Origin: Lachnoclostridium sp. UBA3320 | GTDB lineage: Bacteria > Bacillota > Clostridia > Lachnospirales > Lachnospiraceae | Length of the DNA: 29,927 bases | Assembly (NCBI GenBank): GCA_002361175.1 | Contig: DESG01000038.1 | Span: 1-29,927, forward strand | Direction of reading: 5' to 3' | Part shown: positions 1 through 8,222 of the stretch, piece after piece | Layout of the letters: each line of letters opens with the position of its first letter | How positions within the stretch are numbered: position 1 is the stretch's first letter | Notes under the pieces: generated by a model | Database searches by the model: none | What the model was told of the DNA's origin: nothing | What the model saw: only the letters and a program-made list of their open reading frames with translations | Position numbers and translations under genes: made by a program

Positions 1-41
1 TTGTCCAAAAGACTAATTGAAGATAGCACTGTAAAAAAATA

Positions 42-70
42 TTGACAACAAATTATAAAAGTATTATAAT
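42..70 (+). promoter_or_regulatory. Vegetative (sigma-A) promoter of the permease operon
   Basis: TTGACA at 42-47 and TATAAT at 65-70 are separated by exactly 17 bp, a perfect consensus housekeeping promoter. Transcription should begin near 77, giving a leader of about 80 nt before the permease start at 160. No operator or riboswitch is evident in that leader. The first 41 bases of the window show nothing recognisable. Confidence 0.85.
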
Positions 71-159
71 TCGCAATGGTTAAAAATTATTACTCTACAT
101 AATCACTATAATTATATGTATGAGCGCAACATAGAACATATATATTAGGAGGGATAAAA

Positions 160-1515
160 ATGATTGCCCAAGTTTTAGCTGTTGTTATTTTTGTCGCAAT
201 GTTTCTATTAATTGTGACAGAAAAATTTGAAAGACATATTATTACATTATCATGTGGATTGCTTACTTTATTATTGGTATTTGGATTAGCCATGCACAGT
301 ATGGCAGCAATTACTGAAACCTTAAATCTACACAGTATTATCAAACCAGATTTTTGGTATACTTCTGGAAGTGGTGGAGAATCTACTTCTGGTATTAACT
401 GGGCAACAATTATTTTCATTTTTGGAATGATGGTCATGGTGGAAGGCATGGCAAAAGCTGGCTTTTTCCGCTGGCTGTGCATGAGGCTTGCCAAACTTGT
501 AAATTATAAGCCCATACCTTTGTTTATTACATTTATGATTATGTCTTTTGTACTTGCAATGTTTATCGACAGCATCACAGTTATTCTTTTCCTTGCTGCC
601 GTAACAATCGAACTGGCAAAGCTTTTAAAGTTTAATCCTGTCCCAATGATTTTATCAGAGATTTTTTGTGCTAACCTAGGAGGTTCAGCTACAATGTGTG
701 GAGACCCTCCAAATATTATTATAGGAACTTCCTTTGAATATTCTTTTGCTGACTTTTTAACTAATACTGGTGTTATAGCAGCAGTAAGTATGATTGTAAT
801 TATACTTTACTTTTACTTTATATTTGGAAAAGAGATGGCTGCAAGCAGTTCACAGGATATAGACTTTTCATCTATACCTGAACCAAAAGAGGCCATCACT
901 AATAAAAAAGATTTTATAATAAGTAGTATTATTTTTGGCTGCGCAGTTGTTCTTCTTGTAACACATGCTCAAACTGGACTTACAGTTGCCTTTATCGGCA
1001 CAGCAGTTGCCATTGCTACTCTTATAACAGCAGGCAAAAACGCATTAGAATTATTAAAAAAAGTTGACTTTAAAACACTCTTATTCTTTATCGGATTATT
1101 TGCAGTTGTTGGAGGTCTTGAACAGACAGGTATACTTGAAAAGATAGCTACACTTATTGGCGATATTAGCGGCGGCAATCTTAAACTGATGGTAGCAATT
1201 ATTATATGGTTATCAGCAATAGCAAGCGCATTTGTTGACAATATTCCTTTTGCTGCTACAATGATTCCAATTATCAGAAGCCTTGCAGCAACACAAGGTG
1301 TTGACCTTCAAACTCTTGCATGGGCACTGTCTATGGGTACAGATATCGGCGGAAGTGCAACACCTATAGGGGCATCTGCCAATGTAGTTGGAACATCTGT
1401 AGCTGCAAAAAATGGTTATTTTATTGGCTGGGGTAAGTATTGTAAATCAGCTGCACCCGCAACTATTATTGTAGTAACAATATCTATGCTTATAATATTT
1501 ATAAGATATTGTTAA
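160..1515 (+). CDS. SLC13/ArsB/NhaD-type (ion transporter superfamily) permease
   Basis: A 451-residue, strongly hydrophobic inner-membrane protein with about eleven membrane segments. It has the two-fold repeat layout of the ion transporter superfamily: the first half carries a conserved loop with SATMCGDPPNIIIGTSF (GDPPN motif), and the second half carries DNIPFAATMIPII followed by GGSATPIGASANVVGTS. These motifs are shared by ArsB arsenite pumps, NhaD-type Na+/H+ antiporters and SLC13 carboxylate carriers, so the substrate cannot be assigned; no arsR or arsenate reductase gene is nearby. The start at 160 has an AGGAGGG ribosome site 6-7 nt upstream. The gene is probably cotranscribed with the cytidylate-kinase-like gene that begins 14 nt after its stop. 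Confidence 0.85.
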   Translation: MIAQVLAVVIFVAMFLLIVTEKFERHIITLSCGLLTLLLVFGLAMHSMAAITETLNLHSIIKPDFWYTSGSGGESTSGINWATIIFIFGMMVMVEGMAKAGFFRWLCMRLAKLVNYKPIPLFITFMIMSFVLAMFIDSITVILFLAAVTIELAKLLKFNPVPMILSEIFCANLGGSATMCGDPPNIIIGTSFEYSFADFLTNTGVIAAVSMIVIILYFYFIFGKEMAASSSQDIDFSSIPEPKEAITNKKDFIISSIIFGCAVVLLVTHAQTGLTVAFIGTAVAIATLITAGKNALELLKKVDFKTLLFFIGLFAVVGGLEQTGILEKIATLIGDISGGNLKLMVAIIIWLSAIASAFVDNIPFAATMIPIIRSLAATQGVDLQTLAWALSMGTDIGGSATPIGASANVVGTSVAAKNGYFIGWGKYCKSAAPATIIVVTISMLIIFIRYC

Positions 1516-1529
1516 AAAGGAGGAATACA

Positions 1530-2129
1530 ATGGAAAAGCAGTTAATTATATCAATAAGCCGTGAATATGGCAGTGCTGGTCATGACATTGCAGAAAATAT
1601 TGCTAGGGAGATGAATCTTAAATTTTATGATAGAAATATGCTTGATGAAATTGCCAAAAGTAAAAATGTGCAGATTGACAATCTTAAAAAATATGATGAA
1701 AAACCTAGAAATATATTTAACTCCAGAAAAGTAGGCTCTTTTACAAACTCTTATGAACAAATAATCGCTGAAATGCAGTTTGACTATATTCGTGAAAAAG
1801 CAAATGCTGGTGAATCTTTTGTTATTGTTGGACGTTGTTCAGAAACTGTATTAAAAGGAAATGAAGCACTAATTTCTATTTTTATACTTGGCGACAAAGA
1901 AGTTAAACTTAAACGTATTATGGATAAGTTCAATTTAAATGAATCTGACGCAGCTGCTAAAATAAAAAGGCATGACCGCAACAGAAAACAGTACCATAAC
2001 CACTATTCTGAGGGTAAATGGGGTGATTCTAGGTTATATGATATGTGTATAAACAGCAGTAGGCTTGGCATAGATAAAACAACTGCTGTAATAAGACATT
2101 TTATAGAAGAAAGAAAAAGTGTAAAATAA
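1530..2129 (+). CDS. Cytidylate kinase-like family protein (AAA_26/Cytidylate_kin2)
   Basis: A 199-residue soluble protein. The N-terminus reads ISISREYGSAGHDIAENIA, the degenerate P-loop typical of the Cytidylate_kin2 family, and a FYDRNML segment follows at about residues 36-42. It is therefore a P-loop nucleotide-binding protein related to CMP kinases. It lacks the canonical GxxGxGK loop, so kinase activity on CMP is not assured; in Clostridia these proteins are common next to transporters and their role is unknown. The start at 1530 is preferred over the upstream in-frame ATG at 1509 because AAAAGGAGG lies 6-7 nt before 1530, while 1509 sits inside the end of the permease gene without a ribosome site. 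It is second in a two-gene operon closed by the hairpin at 2138-2178. Confidence 0.82.
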   Translation: MEKQLIISISREYGSAGHDIAENIAREMNLKFYDRNMLDEIAKSKNVQIDNLKKYDEKPRNIFNSRKVGSFTNSYEQIIAEMQFDYIREKANAGESFVIVGRCSETVLKGNEALISIFILGDKEVKLKRIMDKFNLNESDAAAKIKRHDRNRKQYHNHYSEGKWGDSRLYDMCINSSRLGIDKTTAVIRHFIEERKSVK

Positions 2130-2137
2130 TATATAGT

Positions 2138-2178
2138 AATGGCTCTAAGACGGTGTAAAATGTTGTCCTAGAGCCATT
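2138..2178. terminator. Bidirectional intrinsic terminator between convergent genes
   Basis: AATGGCTCTA (2138-2147) pairs with TAGAGCCATT (2169-2178); after one A/C mismatch, three more pairs (GAC/GTC) extend the stem around a 13-nt loop. It lies between the stop of the kinase-like gene (2129) and the stop of the converging tatD gene (2191), so it can end both transcripts. The T-tracts on either side are short. Confidence 0.75.
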
Positions 2179-2190
2179 TGTATACTAATC

Positions 2191-2958
2191 TTAAACTAAC
2201 TTGTACAATTTTTTGGCATTGTCCTCTGTTTTATCTATAACTTCTTTTGCTGTTAGCCCCTTAATCTTAGCAATCTCATCTATCACATATTTAAGATACA
2301 GTGAACAGTTTCTTTTGCCACGATAAGGCTCTGGCGCAAGGTAGGGCGCATCTGTTTCAATAACAATTCTGTCAAGAGGTGCTTTTTTAACCACTTCTGC
2401 AAGTTTCTTGCTGTTTTTAAACGTAATTACACCGCCAACACCAAGATAAAATCCCATATCAATATATATGCGTGCAATTTCCCAGCTATAGGAAAAACAG
2501 TGTATAACTCCGCAGTTTTCTGACGCACAATTAGATTTTATAATATCGAGCGTATCTTTTGCTGCATCTCTGCTATGTATAATTACAGGCAAATTTACCT
2601 TTTTTGCAAGTTCAAGCTGACGCTTGAACCACTTTTTCTGTATATTTTGTTCTGGTTTTTTATAGTGATAGTCAAGTCCAATCTCACCTATTGCAACCAC
2701 TTTTTCCTTAGAGGTAAGAGATAAAAGCCAGTCCATATGGCTTTCATCTATGCCAGCTACTTCACTGGGGTGAATACCAACTGCTGCATATATAAAACTG
2801 TATTTTTCTGATAAATTAACTGCATCTTTTGTTGACTGTATGCCAGCTCCTACCTCAACAATATTTCCAATTCCATTTTCTTCCATAGACATAAGCAGTT
2901 TATGCCTGTCCTCATTAAACCTGTCATCACCATAGTGTGCGTGTGTTTCAAATATCAT
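2191..2958 (-). CDS. tatD: TatD family metal-dependent hydrolase / DNase
   Basis: A 255-residue TIM-barrel protein of the TatD (amidohydrolase-like) family, of usual length. Metal-site motifs appear in the expected order: THAHYGD near the N-terminus, GEIGLDYHY, VIIHSRDA, GVIHCFS and ETDAPYLAP near the C-terminus. TatD proteins are cytosolic metal-dependent nucleases linked to DNA quality control. The residue before the HxH pair is Glu-Thr rather than the more usual Asp-Thr, a minor variant. An AGGAGG site lies 6 nt before the ATG at 2956-2958. It follows the spoVAF-like gene on the same strand after 90 bp that contain a 13-bp perfect inverted repeat. Confidence 0.92.
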   Translation of the reverse strand: MIFETHAHYGDDRFNEDRHKLLMSMEENGIGNIVEVGAGIQSTKDAVNLSEKYSFIYAAVGIHPSEVAGIDESHMDWLLSLTSKEKVVAIGEIGLDYHYKKPEQNIQKKWFKRQLELAKKVNLPVIIHSRDAAKDTLDIIKSNCASENCGVIHCFSYSWEIARIYIDMGFYLGVGGVITFKNSKKLAEVVKKAPLDRIVIETDAPYLAPEPYRGKRNCSLYLKYVIDEIAKIKGLTAKEVIDKTEDNAKKLYKLV

Positions 2959-2986
2959 AAAATCCTCCTTATCCTTCTTATTTTTG

Positions 2987-3027
2987 TCATAATATGGGGA
3001 TTCTTATATGGACACCCCATATTATGA
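2987..3027. repeat. Strong 13-bp inverted repeat between spoVAF-like gene and tatD
   Basis: TCATAATATGGGG (2987-2999) is the exact reverse complement of CCCCATATTATGA (3015-3027), with a 15-nt loop. Read on the minus strand, the direction of both flanking genes, the stem is followed by an A-rich stretch and not by a U-tract, so it is a poor terminator for them. On the plus strand a short T-run (TGTTTTA) follows. Confidence 0.7.
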
Positions 3028-3048
3028 TGTTTTACCTAAGTTACATTG

Positions 3049-4479
3049 CTATTTTGTCTGCTGTCCTAATCGCTCATTTGTTTTAAGGCTTACACGGAAG
3101 AATCTTTTTAAAAGCTGTACCTTATCAAATGGAATAAGCGGGTACAGATATCCCCTGCCAGCAAATGTTTTGTTTAGTAAAAGTGCTGCAATTATTATGA
3201 CTGTTCCAATTATAAACCCCCATAGCCCAAACAATTCAGTAAAAACCAGAAGCATTATCCTGCTAAATTTAAGCGCATATCCAAGTTCCATATTGCTCTG
3301 TGTATAGTTTGCAACAGCAACAAACGCCATGTAAAGCATTATCTCCGAGTTAAACCAGCCAGACTCTACTGTATAATCGCCAAACACAATCGCTGCAACT
3401 ACACTTAAAGGAGTTGAAAGCATTGATGGGGTGTTGACTGATGCCATCTTGAGTCCGTCTACTGCAAGCTCTAATATAAGAAACTGCAACAAAGGATTGA
3501 CATTTATATCATCTTTAATCATTATAAAATCAAATCCTTTTGGTATCCAGTCTGGATTTTCTACAAAAAGCAAAAAAAGCGGTGTCATAAACAGTGCAAG
3601 TGCATTTGTGACCATTCTAGTAAGTCTTAAATAAGTACCTGTTATTGGTGGAAAATAATAGTCATTTGCATCTTCTATAATATCAAAAAGCGATGTAGGT
3701 ATAATCATTACTGATGGTGAATTATCAACAACAATCACAACACTTCCCTCTAAAAGACTTGCTGCTGCCGTATCAGGTCGTTCTGTATACTTAAACTTAG
3801 GATAAGGGTTATACCAATGTCCTTGAGAAAGTGCTTCTGCAAGACTTTCTTGGTTCATAGTAAGTGAATCAACATTTATGCTTTTAATCCGATTTAACAC
3901 TTTTATTATAACATCTTCTTTAACCCTGTCTTTCATATATCCTACTGCCACATCAGTACGTGAACTTCTGCCTACTTTTTGTATTTCAAATATAAGGTTC
4001 TCATCTCTTATGCGCCTTCTAATTAATGCAGTATTTGGAAGCAAAGATTCTACAAAACCATCTCTTGACCCTCTTAATACTTTGTCTTTATCAGGTTCTT
4101 CAATACTTCTTGATGGGTATTGTCTAGTGTCAATAGATATAATTGGTTCATATCCATCTATAATAAAGCATATAAGCCCAGAAAGGACTGCGTCTTTAAA
4201 TGCCTGCTCATCTTGCACAAGTGTTACGCTGGCAAATGGCATACAGTTTTGTAAAAAGCCATGTAAGTCTTCTGGCATACTGTCACTATTAATCGAATAA
4301 AAATATTCAATTATTTTTTCGCTTAAATCGCTGTCTAAAAAACCATTGGCAGCAATTAACATAAGCCCTCTCCCACCAATTATTATATTTCTTTGTATTA
4401 TATCAAAAGTAACGCCAATATTCAAAAGCTTTGTAACTTCACTGCGCCTTTCATCAATACTGCCTGTAAATATACTCAT
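3049..4479 (-). CDS. spoVAF: SpoVAF / GerA-family spore germination protein
   Basis: A 476-residue protein of the GerA A-subunit family. The soluble N-terminal half includes the VGYMKDRV segment and the EGSVVIVVDNSPSVMIIP block; it is followed by YLRLTRMVTNALALF and roughly five membrane spans. The segment LYMAFVAVANYTQSNMELGY near the C-terminus is closer to SpoVAF than to nutrient-receptor GerAA, and the absence of adjacent gerB and gerC genes also favours SpoVAF. Such proteins act in the inner membrane of the spore. The start at 4479 is chosen over the in-frame ATG at 4521 because GAGGT lies about 6 nt upstream and because the predicted sigma-G promoter would start the transcript near 4522. 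It lies 82 bp after the carboxypeptidase gene. GerKA-like function cannot be excluded. Confidence 0.8.
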   Translation of the reverse strand: MSIFTGSIDERRSEVTKLLNIGVTFDIIQRNIIIGGRGLMLIAANGFLDSDLSEKIIEYFYSINSDSMPEDLHGFLQNCMPFASVTLVQDEQAFKDAVLSGLICFIIDGYEPIISIDTRQYPSRSIEEPDKDKVLRGSRDGFVESLLPNTALIRRRIRDENLIFEIQKVGRSSRTDVAVGYMKDRVKEDVIIKVLNRIKSINVDSLTMNQESLAEALSQGHWYNPYPKFKYTERPDTAAASLLEGSVVIVVDNSPSVMIIPTSLFDIIEDANDYYFPPITGTYLRLTRMVTNALALFMTPLFLLFVENPDWIPKGFDFIMIKDDINVNPLLQFLILELAVDGLKMASVNTPSMLSTPLSVVAAIVFGDYTVESGWFNSEIMLYMAFVAVANYTQSNMELGYALKFSRIMLLVFTELFGLWGFIIGTVIIIAALLLNKTFAGRGYLYPLIPFDKVQLLKRFFRVSLKTNERLGQQTK

Positions 4480-4528
4480 ACATACCTCATTTCTGCACAC
4501 TATACGGCTACTGCTTTTCATCTTTTTT

Positions 4529-4558
4529 AAGTATGTGCATTTTTAGGTAGTATTATAC
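4529..4558 (-). promoter_or_regulatory. Candidate sigma-G (forespore) promoter of the spoVAF-like gene
   Basis: On the minus strand GTATA (4554-4558), an 18-nt spacer and CATACTT (4529-4535) match the sigma-G pattern GHATR-N18-CATNNTA with one mismatch. Transcription would start near 4522, giving a leader of about 43 nt with a GAGGT ribosome site. Forespore expression fits a SpoVAF/GerA protein. Confidence 0.55.
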
Positions 4559-4561
4559 AAT

Positions 4562-5815
4562 TTAATAATTTTCAAAAAACATTCTTACCAAAATATTTGC
4601 AAAATATCTGCTGTCTGTTTTATCTATAGTTTTTGATACTACTATTGGTATTGATATGTAAAGTCCATCATTAATAGTATATTTTTCATATCCAATTATA
4701 TCACCTGAGCGGATTGGTGCAGAAAGTTTTCTGGGAAGTTCGTAACTTACTGTTATTATATCATCTCTTGACATAAGCACATTAAAACTTTCTGTACTTG
4801 TGCGTTTTATTGGCACATCAGCTTCTTTGCCGTCTGACACAGAGATATTGGGCAGCGGTGTTTTAGGTGTGATTTGTGCCTGTGTATATCCATTAAAACC
4901 GTAATCCATAAGCTTTTTTGTATCTGACCATTTATAGCTTTTATTAGGAGGCCAGCCACATGCTAGTACTGATGAAATGAGTGTTATGCCATTTCGTTTT
5001 GCAGCTCCACAAAAGCAATATCCTGCATTGCCAGTAAAGCCAGTTTTTATACCAAGTGCGCCACTGTAGCTTGTAAGAAAAGCATCTTTATTATTTACAG
5101 AATATTCACGAGTACCATCATAATTAGAAAATTGATGTGATGGTGTTTGTACTATATCCATAAAATCTTGATTTTGTATTGCATAAGAAGCTATACAACA
5201 AAGTTCATATGCAGTAGTATAGTGATTGTCATCGTCAAGTCCATTAGGCGTTACAAAATTTGTATTTCCAAGTCCAAGCTCTTGTGCTTTTAAGTTCATA
5301 AGCTTTGCAAATCCTTCAACACTTCCTCCTATATGTTCAGCGATTGCAACTGCTGTGTCATTGTGTGATTCAAGCATAAGCGAAAATAATAAATCCTGTA
5401 AAAAAAATCTTTCACCTGCTTTCATGTTAAGTTGTACATCTGGCATTGAAGCCGCATATTCTGAGGCCGTGACGATGCTATTCATATCGCCGTTTTCTAG
5501 TGCAATAATACATGTCATTATCTTTGTAGTGCTTGCCATGGGAAGTTTCATGTCTTCGTCTTTTGACGTAAGTATTCTGTTGCTGTCTGCATCAATTAGG
5601 CAGTAAGCTTTAGAGTACATATTTGATGGCATATCAGCAGATGTAGAGATACCAAGATTTTCTGATGTAATTGTCTGTGGTGAAATTGGTTTTACGTTCT
5701 CTGTTTCACAGAAAGGCGCAAAATTTGAAAGAAAGTCTCTCGTTTCATTTATATATGCCAGAGAGAGAAGTATAAGGCATATGGAATATATTATACTGCT
5801 TATTAATTTTTGCAT
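4562..5815 (-). CDS. dacF: D-alanyl-D-alanine carboxypeptidase (PBP5/DacF type, S11 family)
   Basis: A 417-residue penicillin-binding protein of peptidase family S11, which removes the terminal D-Ala from peptidoglycan stem peptides outside the membrane. An N-terminal hydrophobic segment (about residues 4-21) acts as signal or anchor. The catalytic motifs are in order: STTK (Ser95, Lys98), SHN (150-152) and KTG (257-259). A C-terminal beta-rich domain follows, with no obvious amphipathic anchor helix. The start at 5815 is preferred over 5827 because the GGAGG ribosome site overlaps the upstream ATG and lies 6 nt before 5815. It stands directly upstream of a spoVAF-like gene; in Bacillus both dacF and spoVAF flank spoIIA and the other spoVA genes, which suggests the DacF assignment. 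A vegetative DacA/DacB role remains possible. Confidence 0.88.
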   Translation of the reverse strand: MQKLISSIIYSICLILLSLAYINETRDFLSNFAPFCETENVKPISPQTITSENLGISTSADMPSNMYSKAYCLIDADSNRILTSKDEDMKLPMASTTKIMTCIIALENGDMNSIVTASEYAASMPDVQLNMKAGERFFLQDLLFSLMLESHNDTAVAIAEHIGGSVEGFAKLMNLKAQELGLGNTNFVTPNGLDDDNHYTTAYELCCIASYAIQNQDFMDIVQTPSHQFSNYDGTREYSVNNKDAFLTSYSGALGIKTGFTGNAGYCFCGAAKRNGITLISSVLACGWPPNKSYKWSDTKKLMDYGFNGYTQAQITPKTPLPNISVSDGKEADVPIKRTSTESFNVLMSRDDIITVSYELPRKLSAPIRSGDIIGYEKYTINDGLYISIPIVVSKTIDKTDSRYFANILVRMFFENY

Positions 5816-5881
5816 AACAGCCTCCATTCATTATACAAAATAAATATATGATTTCATTTCTAAAATATGATTTCTTATGTG

Positions 5882-5910
5882 TTGAAATATAAAAGGCAAG
5901 GTGTTATAAT
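5882..5910 (+). promoter_or_regulatory. Vegetative promoter of the MraY-like gene
   Basis: TTGAAA (5882-5887) and TATAAT (5905-5910) with a 17-bp spacer. Transcription should start near 5917, about 50 nt before the start at 5967. Confidence 0.78.
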
Positions 5911-5966
5911 CCAATTATCAGATGCTAGAGTAAAAAGTAGAATAATATGTAGAAAGGCAGGGTAAG

Positions 5967-6926
5967 ATGTATAATATATTAAGGAATTTTTTAAACCCTA
6001 ACCAGATAGCTGTAATTGGTATTCTTGTAGCGTTTGTACTTACGTTTTTTGGTCTTAAATTTCCTTTTCCATTTCTGCCTGTTGACCATGGCAGAGAATT
6101 TGCAGTTAATGGCGCACTTTCAAAAGGAAAGACGAGAGGTGTCGGTTTTACATTTGTATTAGTCTTTGTGGCATGTTCAATGTTTTTTATGCCTATTGAC
6201 ATAGAGTACATAATATACTGTATACTGATTCTTGCAGTAATGCTTAGCGGTTATCTTGACGATGCTGCAAAAACACCATGGAATGAGTATAAAAAAGGGA
6301 TTATTGACTTTGTTATTTCAGCAGTAACAGTATGGACATTTGTAAACTTTAATTCAGATTTGTTAGAGATAAAGATTGGAAACATACTTGTGGATATACC
6401 AGCACCTATTTATATTGTACTTGGTATTATTCTTTTATGGGTGTCTATAAATGTTACAAACTGCTCAGATGGTGTTGATGGGTTATGTGCAGGCTTAAGC
6501 TGTGTTGTAATATCTTCATATGCTGTAATATTTGCAAAAGAACTAGGATATTATGTAATTGCAAATTTTATATTTGTATCAGTGCTTCTTGCGTATCTTT
6601 ACTTTAACTCATCGCCAAGCAGTATGCTTATGGGCGATGCTGGTTCAAGAGCACTTGGTTTTTACATAGCATTAATCACTATGAAGACAGGTCATCCATT
6701 TGTTTATATATTGCTTGCGCTTGTATTTATAGTAGATGGTGGAGCAGGACTTGTGAAAGTCGCACTAAAAAGATTTTTAAAAATATCAATATTGACGAAT
6801 ATAAGAACGCCACTCCATGACCATGCAAGGAAAAATAAAGGCTGGTCAGATACACAGGTTGTAACAAGGTATATAATAATGCAGATAGTATGTGCTGCTA
6901 TTGTGTATATTCTTGTATCATTATAA
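5967..6926 (+). CDS. MraY-like phospho-N-acetylmuramoyl-pentapeptide transferase family protein
   Basis: A 319-residue polytopic membrane protein of the MraY/WecA (glycosyl transferase family 4) group, which transfers a phospho-sugar from a UDP-sugar to undecaprenyl phosphate on the cytoplasmic face. Family signposts are present in order: SKGKTRGVGF after the first span, GYLDDAAK (the Asp-Asp pair), NCSDGVDGL, and MGDAGSRALGF. The last loop reads PLHDHARKNKGWSD, where classical MraY has a HHH-containing motif, so the middle His is Asp. It lies outside any cell-wall (dcw) cluster, so it is probably a second copy or a paralog with a changed substrate. Length is close to MraY (about 320). AAAGGCAGGG precedes the ATG. 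It is divergent from the carboxypeptidase gene, another peptidoglycan enzyme. Confidence 0.82.
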   Translation: MYNILRNFLNPNQIAVIGILVAFVLTFFGLKFPFPFLPVDHGREFAVNGALSKGKTRGVGFTFVLVFVACSMFFMPIDIEYIIYCILILAVMLSGYLDDAAKTPWNEYKKGIIDFVISAVTVWTFVNFNSDLLEIKIGNILVDIPAPIYIVLGIILLWVSINVTNCSDGVDGLCAGLSCVVISSYAVIFAKELGYYVIANFIFVSVLLAYLYFNSSPSSMLMGDAGSRALGFYIALITMKTGHPFVYILLALVFIVDGGAGLVKVALKRFLKISILTNIRTPLHDHARKNKGWSDTQVVTRYIIMQIVCAAIVYILVSL

Positions 6927-7008
6927 TATCTTAATTATCTATAGAAAAATTATTAGTTGCAAATATTATTGATATTGATAAAACAGTTATTTTCAAGAAA
7001 GGTTTATT

Positions 7009-8157
7009 ATGGATAATTACGAATTTATTGCCCCTTGTCATTTTGGGCTTGAAGCAGTGCTTAAAAAAGAAATTGCCAATCTTGGATATGCAGTAACTAA
7101 AGTGGAAGATGGCAAAGTAGCATTTACTGGCGGCAGCAGTGCTATCTGTCGTTCTAACATATTTTTACGGACAACTGAAAGAATCCTTTTAAAAGTTGGA
7201 AGCTTTAAGGCAACAACTTTTGATGAATTGTTTGAAAAAACTAAGACACTTCCATGGGAACAATTTATACCATCTGATGGAAAATTCTGGGTTACGAAAG
7301 CAACTTCAATTAAAAGTAAACTTTTTAGCCCATCAGATATACAGTCTATTATGAAAAAGGCAATGGTTGAGCGGCTTAAATCACATTATAATACAAGCTG
7401 GTTTAAAGAAGATGGCGCAAAGTTTCCTGTACGTGTGACAATTATGAAAGATGAGGTTACAATAGGGATTGATACATCAGGGAATTCACTTCACAAACGT
7501 GGATATCGTCTTGCCACTGTGAAAGCGCCTATTACAGAGACACTTGCTGCTGCGCTTATTATGCTTACGCCGTGGAATAAAGACCGAATACTTGCAGACC
7601 CTTTCTGTGGAAGTGGTACTTTTCCTATAGAAGCAGCACTTATAGGGGCAAATATTGCACCTGGGCTTAATCGTTCTTTTATTGCTGAAGACTGGATTCA
7701 TATGATTCCAAAGAAAGAATGGTATGATGCTGTGAATGAAGCTGAGGATTTAATAATACGTGATTTAAAAATGGATATACAGGGATATGATATCAGCAAT
7801 AATGCTATAAAAGCAGCAATGGAGAATGCAAGGAATGCAGGTGTAGACCATCTTATACATTTTCAGAGACGTGCCCTAGCACAGTTTAGCCATCGTAAAA
7901 AATACGGATTTATTATAACCAATCCTCCATACGGAAAACGCTTAGATGGTATAGATGATATTTCTTCTCTTTATAGTGAAATTGGAAAAGTGTATCAAAG
8001 CCTTGACTGTTGGTCTATGTATCTTATAACTGCATATGAACAGGCAGAGAAATATATTGGAAAAAAAGCTACAAAAAATCGCAAAATTTATAATGGCATG
8101 GTAAAGACGTATTTTTATCAGTACCTTGGTCAAAAACCGCCAAAGAGGCAGTATTAA
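7009..8157 (+). CDS. rlmL: THUMP-domain class I SAM-dependent RNA methyltransferase (RlmL/YpsC type)
   Basis: A 382-residue cytosolic enzyme. A THUMP RNA-binding domain covers about residues 1-160, and a UPF0020 Rossmann methyltransferase domain follows. The SAM motif is DPFCGSGTFPIEAALIGANI, and the catalytic TNPPYGKRL (NPPY) motif is near residue 305. This matches B. subtilis YpsC and the N-terminal half of E. coli RlmL, which make N2-methylguanosine at 23S position 2445; the exact position here is inferred from family only. An AAAGG site lies 6 nt before the ATG. It is on the same strand as the MraY-like gene, 82 bp downstream, with no clear promoter or terminator between them. Confidence 0.88.
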   Translation: MDNYEFIAPCHFGLEAVLKKEIANLGYAVTKVEDGKVAFTGGSSAICRSNIFLRTTERILLKVGSFKATTFDELFEKTKTLPWEQFIPSDGKFWVTKATSIKSKLFSPSDIQSIMKKAMVERLKSHYNTSWFKEDGAKFPVRVTIMKDEVTIGIDTSGNSLHKRGYRLATVKAPITETLAAALIMLTPWNKDRILADPFCGSGTFPIEAALIGANIAPGLNRSFIAEDWIHMIPKKEWYDAVNEAEDLIIRDLKMDIQGYDISNNAIKAAMENARNAGVDHLIHFQRRALAQFSHRKKYGFIITNPPYGKRLDGIDDISSLYSEIGKVYQSLDCWSMYLITAYEQAEKYIGKKATKNRKIYNGMVKTYFYQYLGQKPPKRQY

Positions 8158-8164
8158 GTATAAA

Positions 8165-8201
8165 ATATGCCCCAGATGCAGTTAGAGCAAAAGGGGCATA
8201 T
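8165..8201. terminator. Bidirectional intrinsic terminator between rlmL-type gene and fbp
   Basis: ATATGCCCC (8165-8173) pairs perfectly with GGGGCATAT (8193-8201) around a 19-nt loop. On the minus strand the stem runs straight into a T-rich stretch (TTTTATAC), so it mainly ends the fbp transcript; it may also stop the methyltransferase transcript. Confidence 0.78.
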
Positions 8202-8222
8202 ATAAATGCAGATAAATTTTTC

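Noticed and set aside
3008..4546. Several open frames on the plus strand opposite the spoVAF-like gene
   Set aside because: They lack ribosome sites and family features and are explained as shadows of the minus-strand gene.
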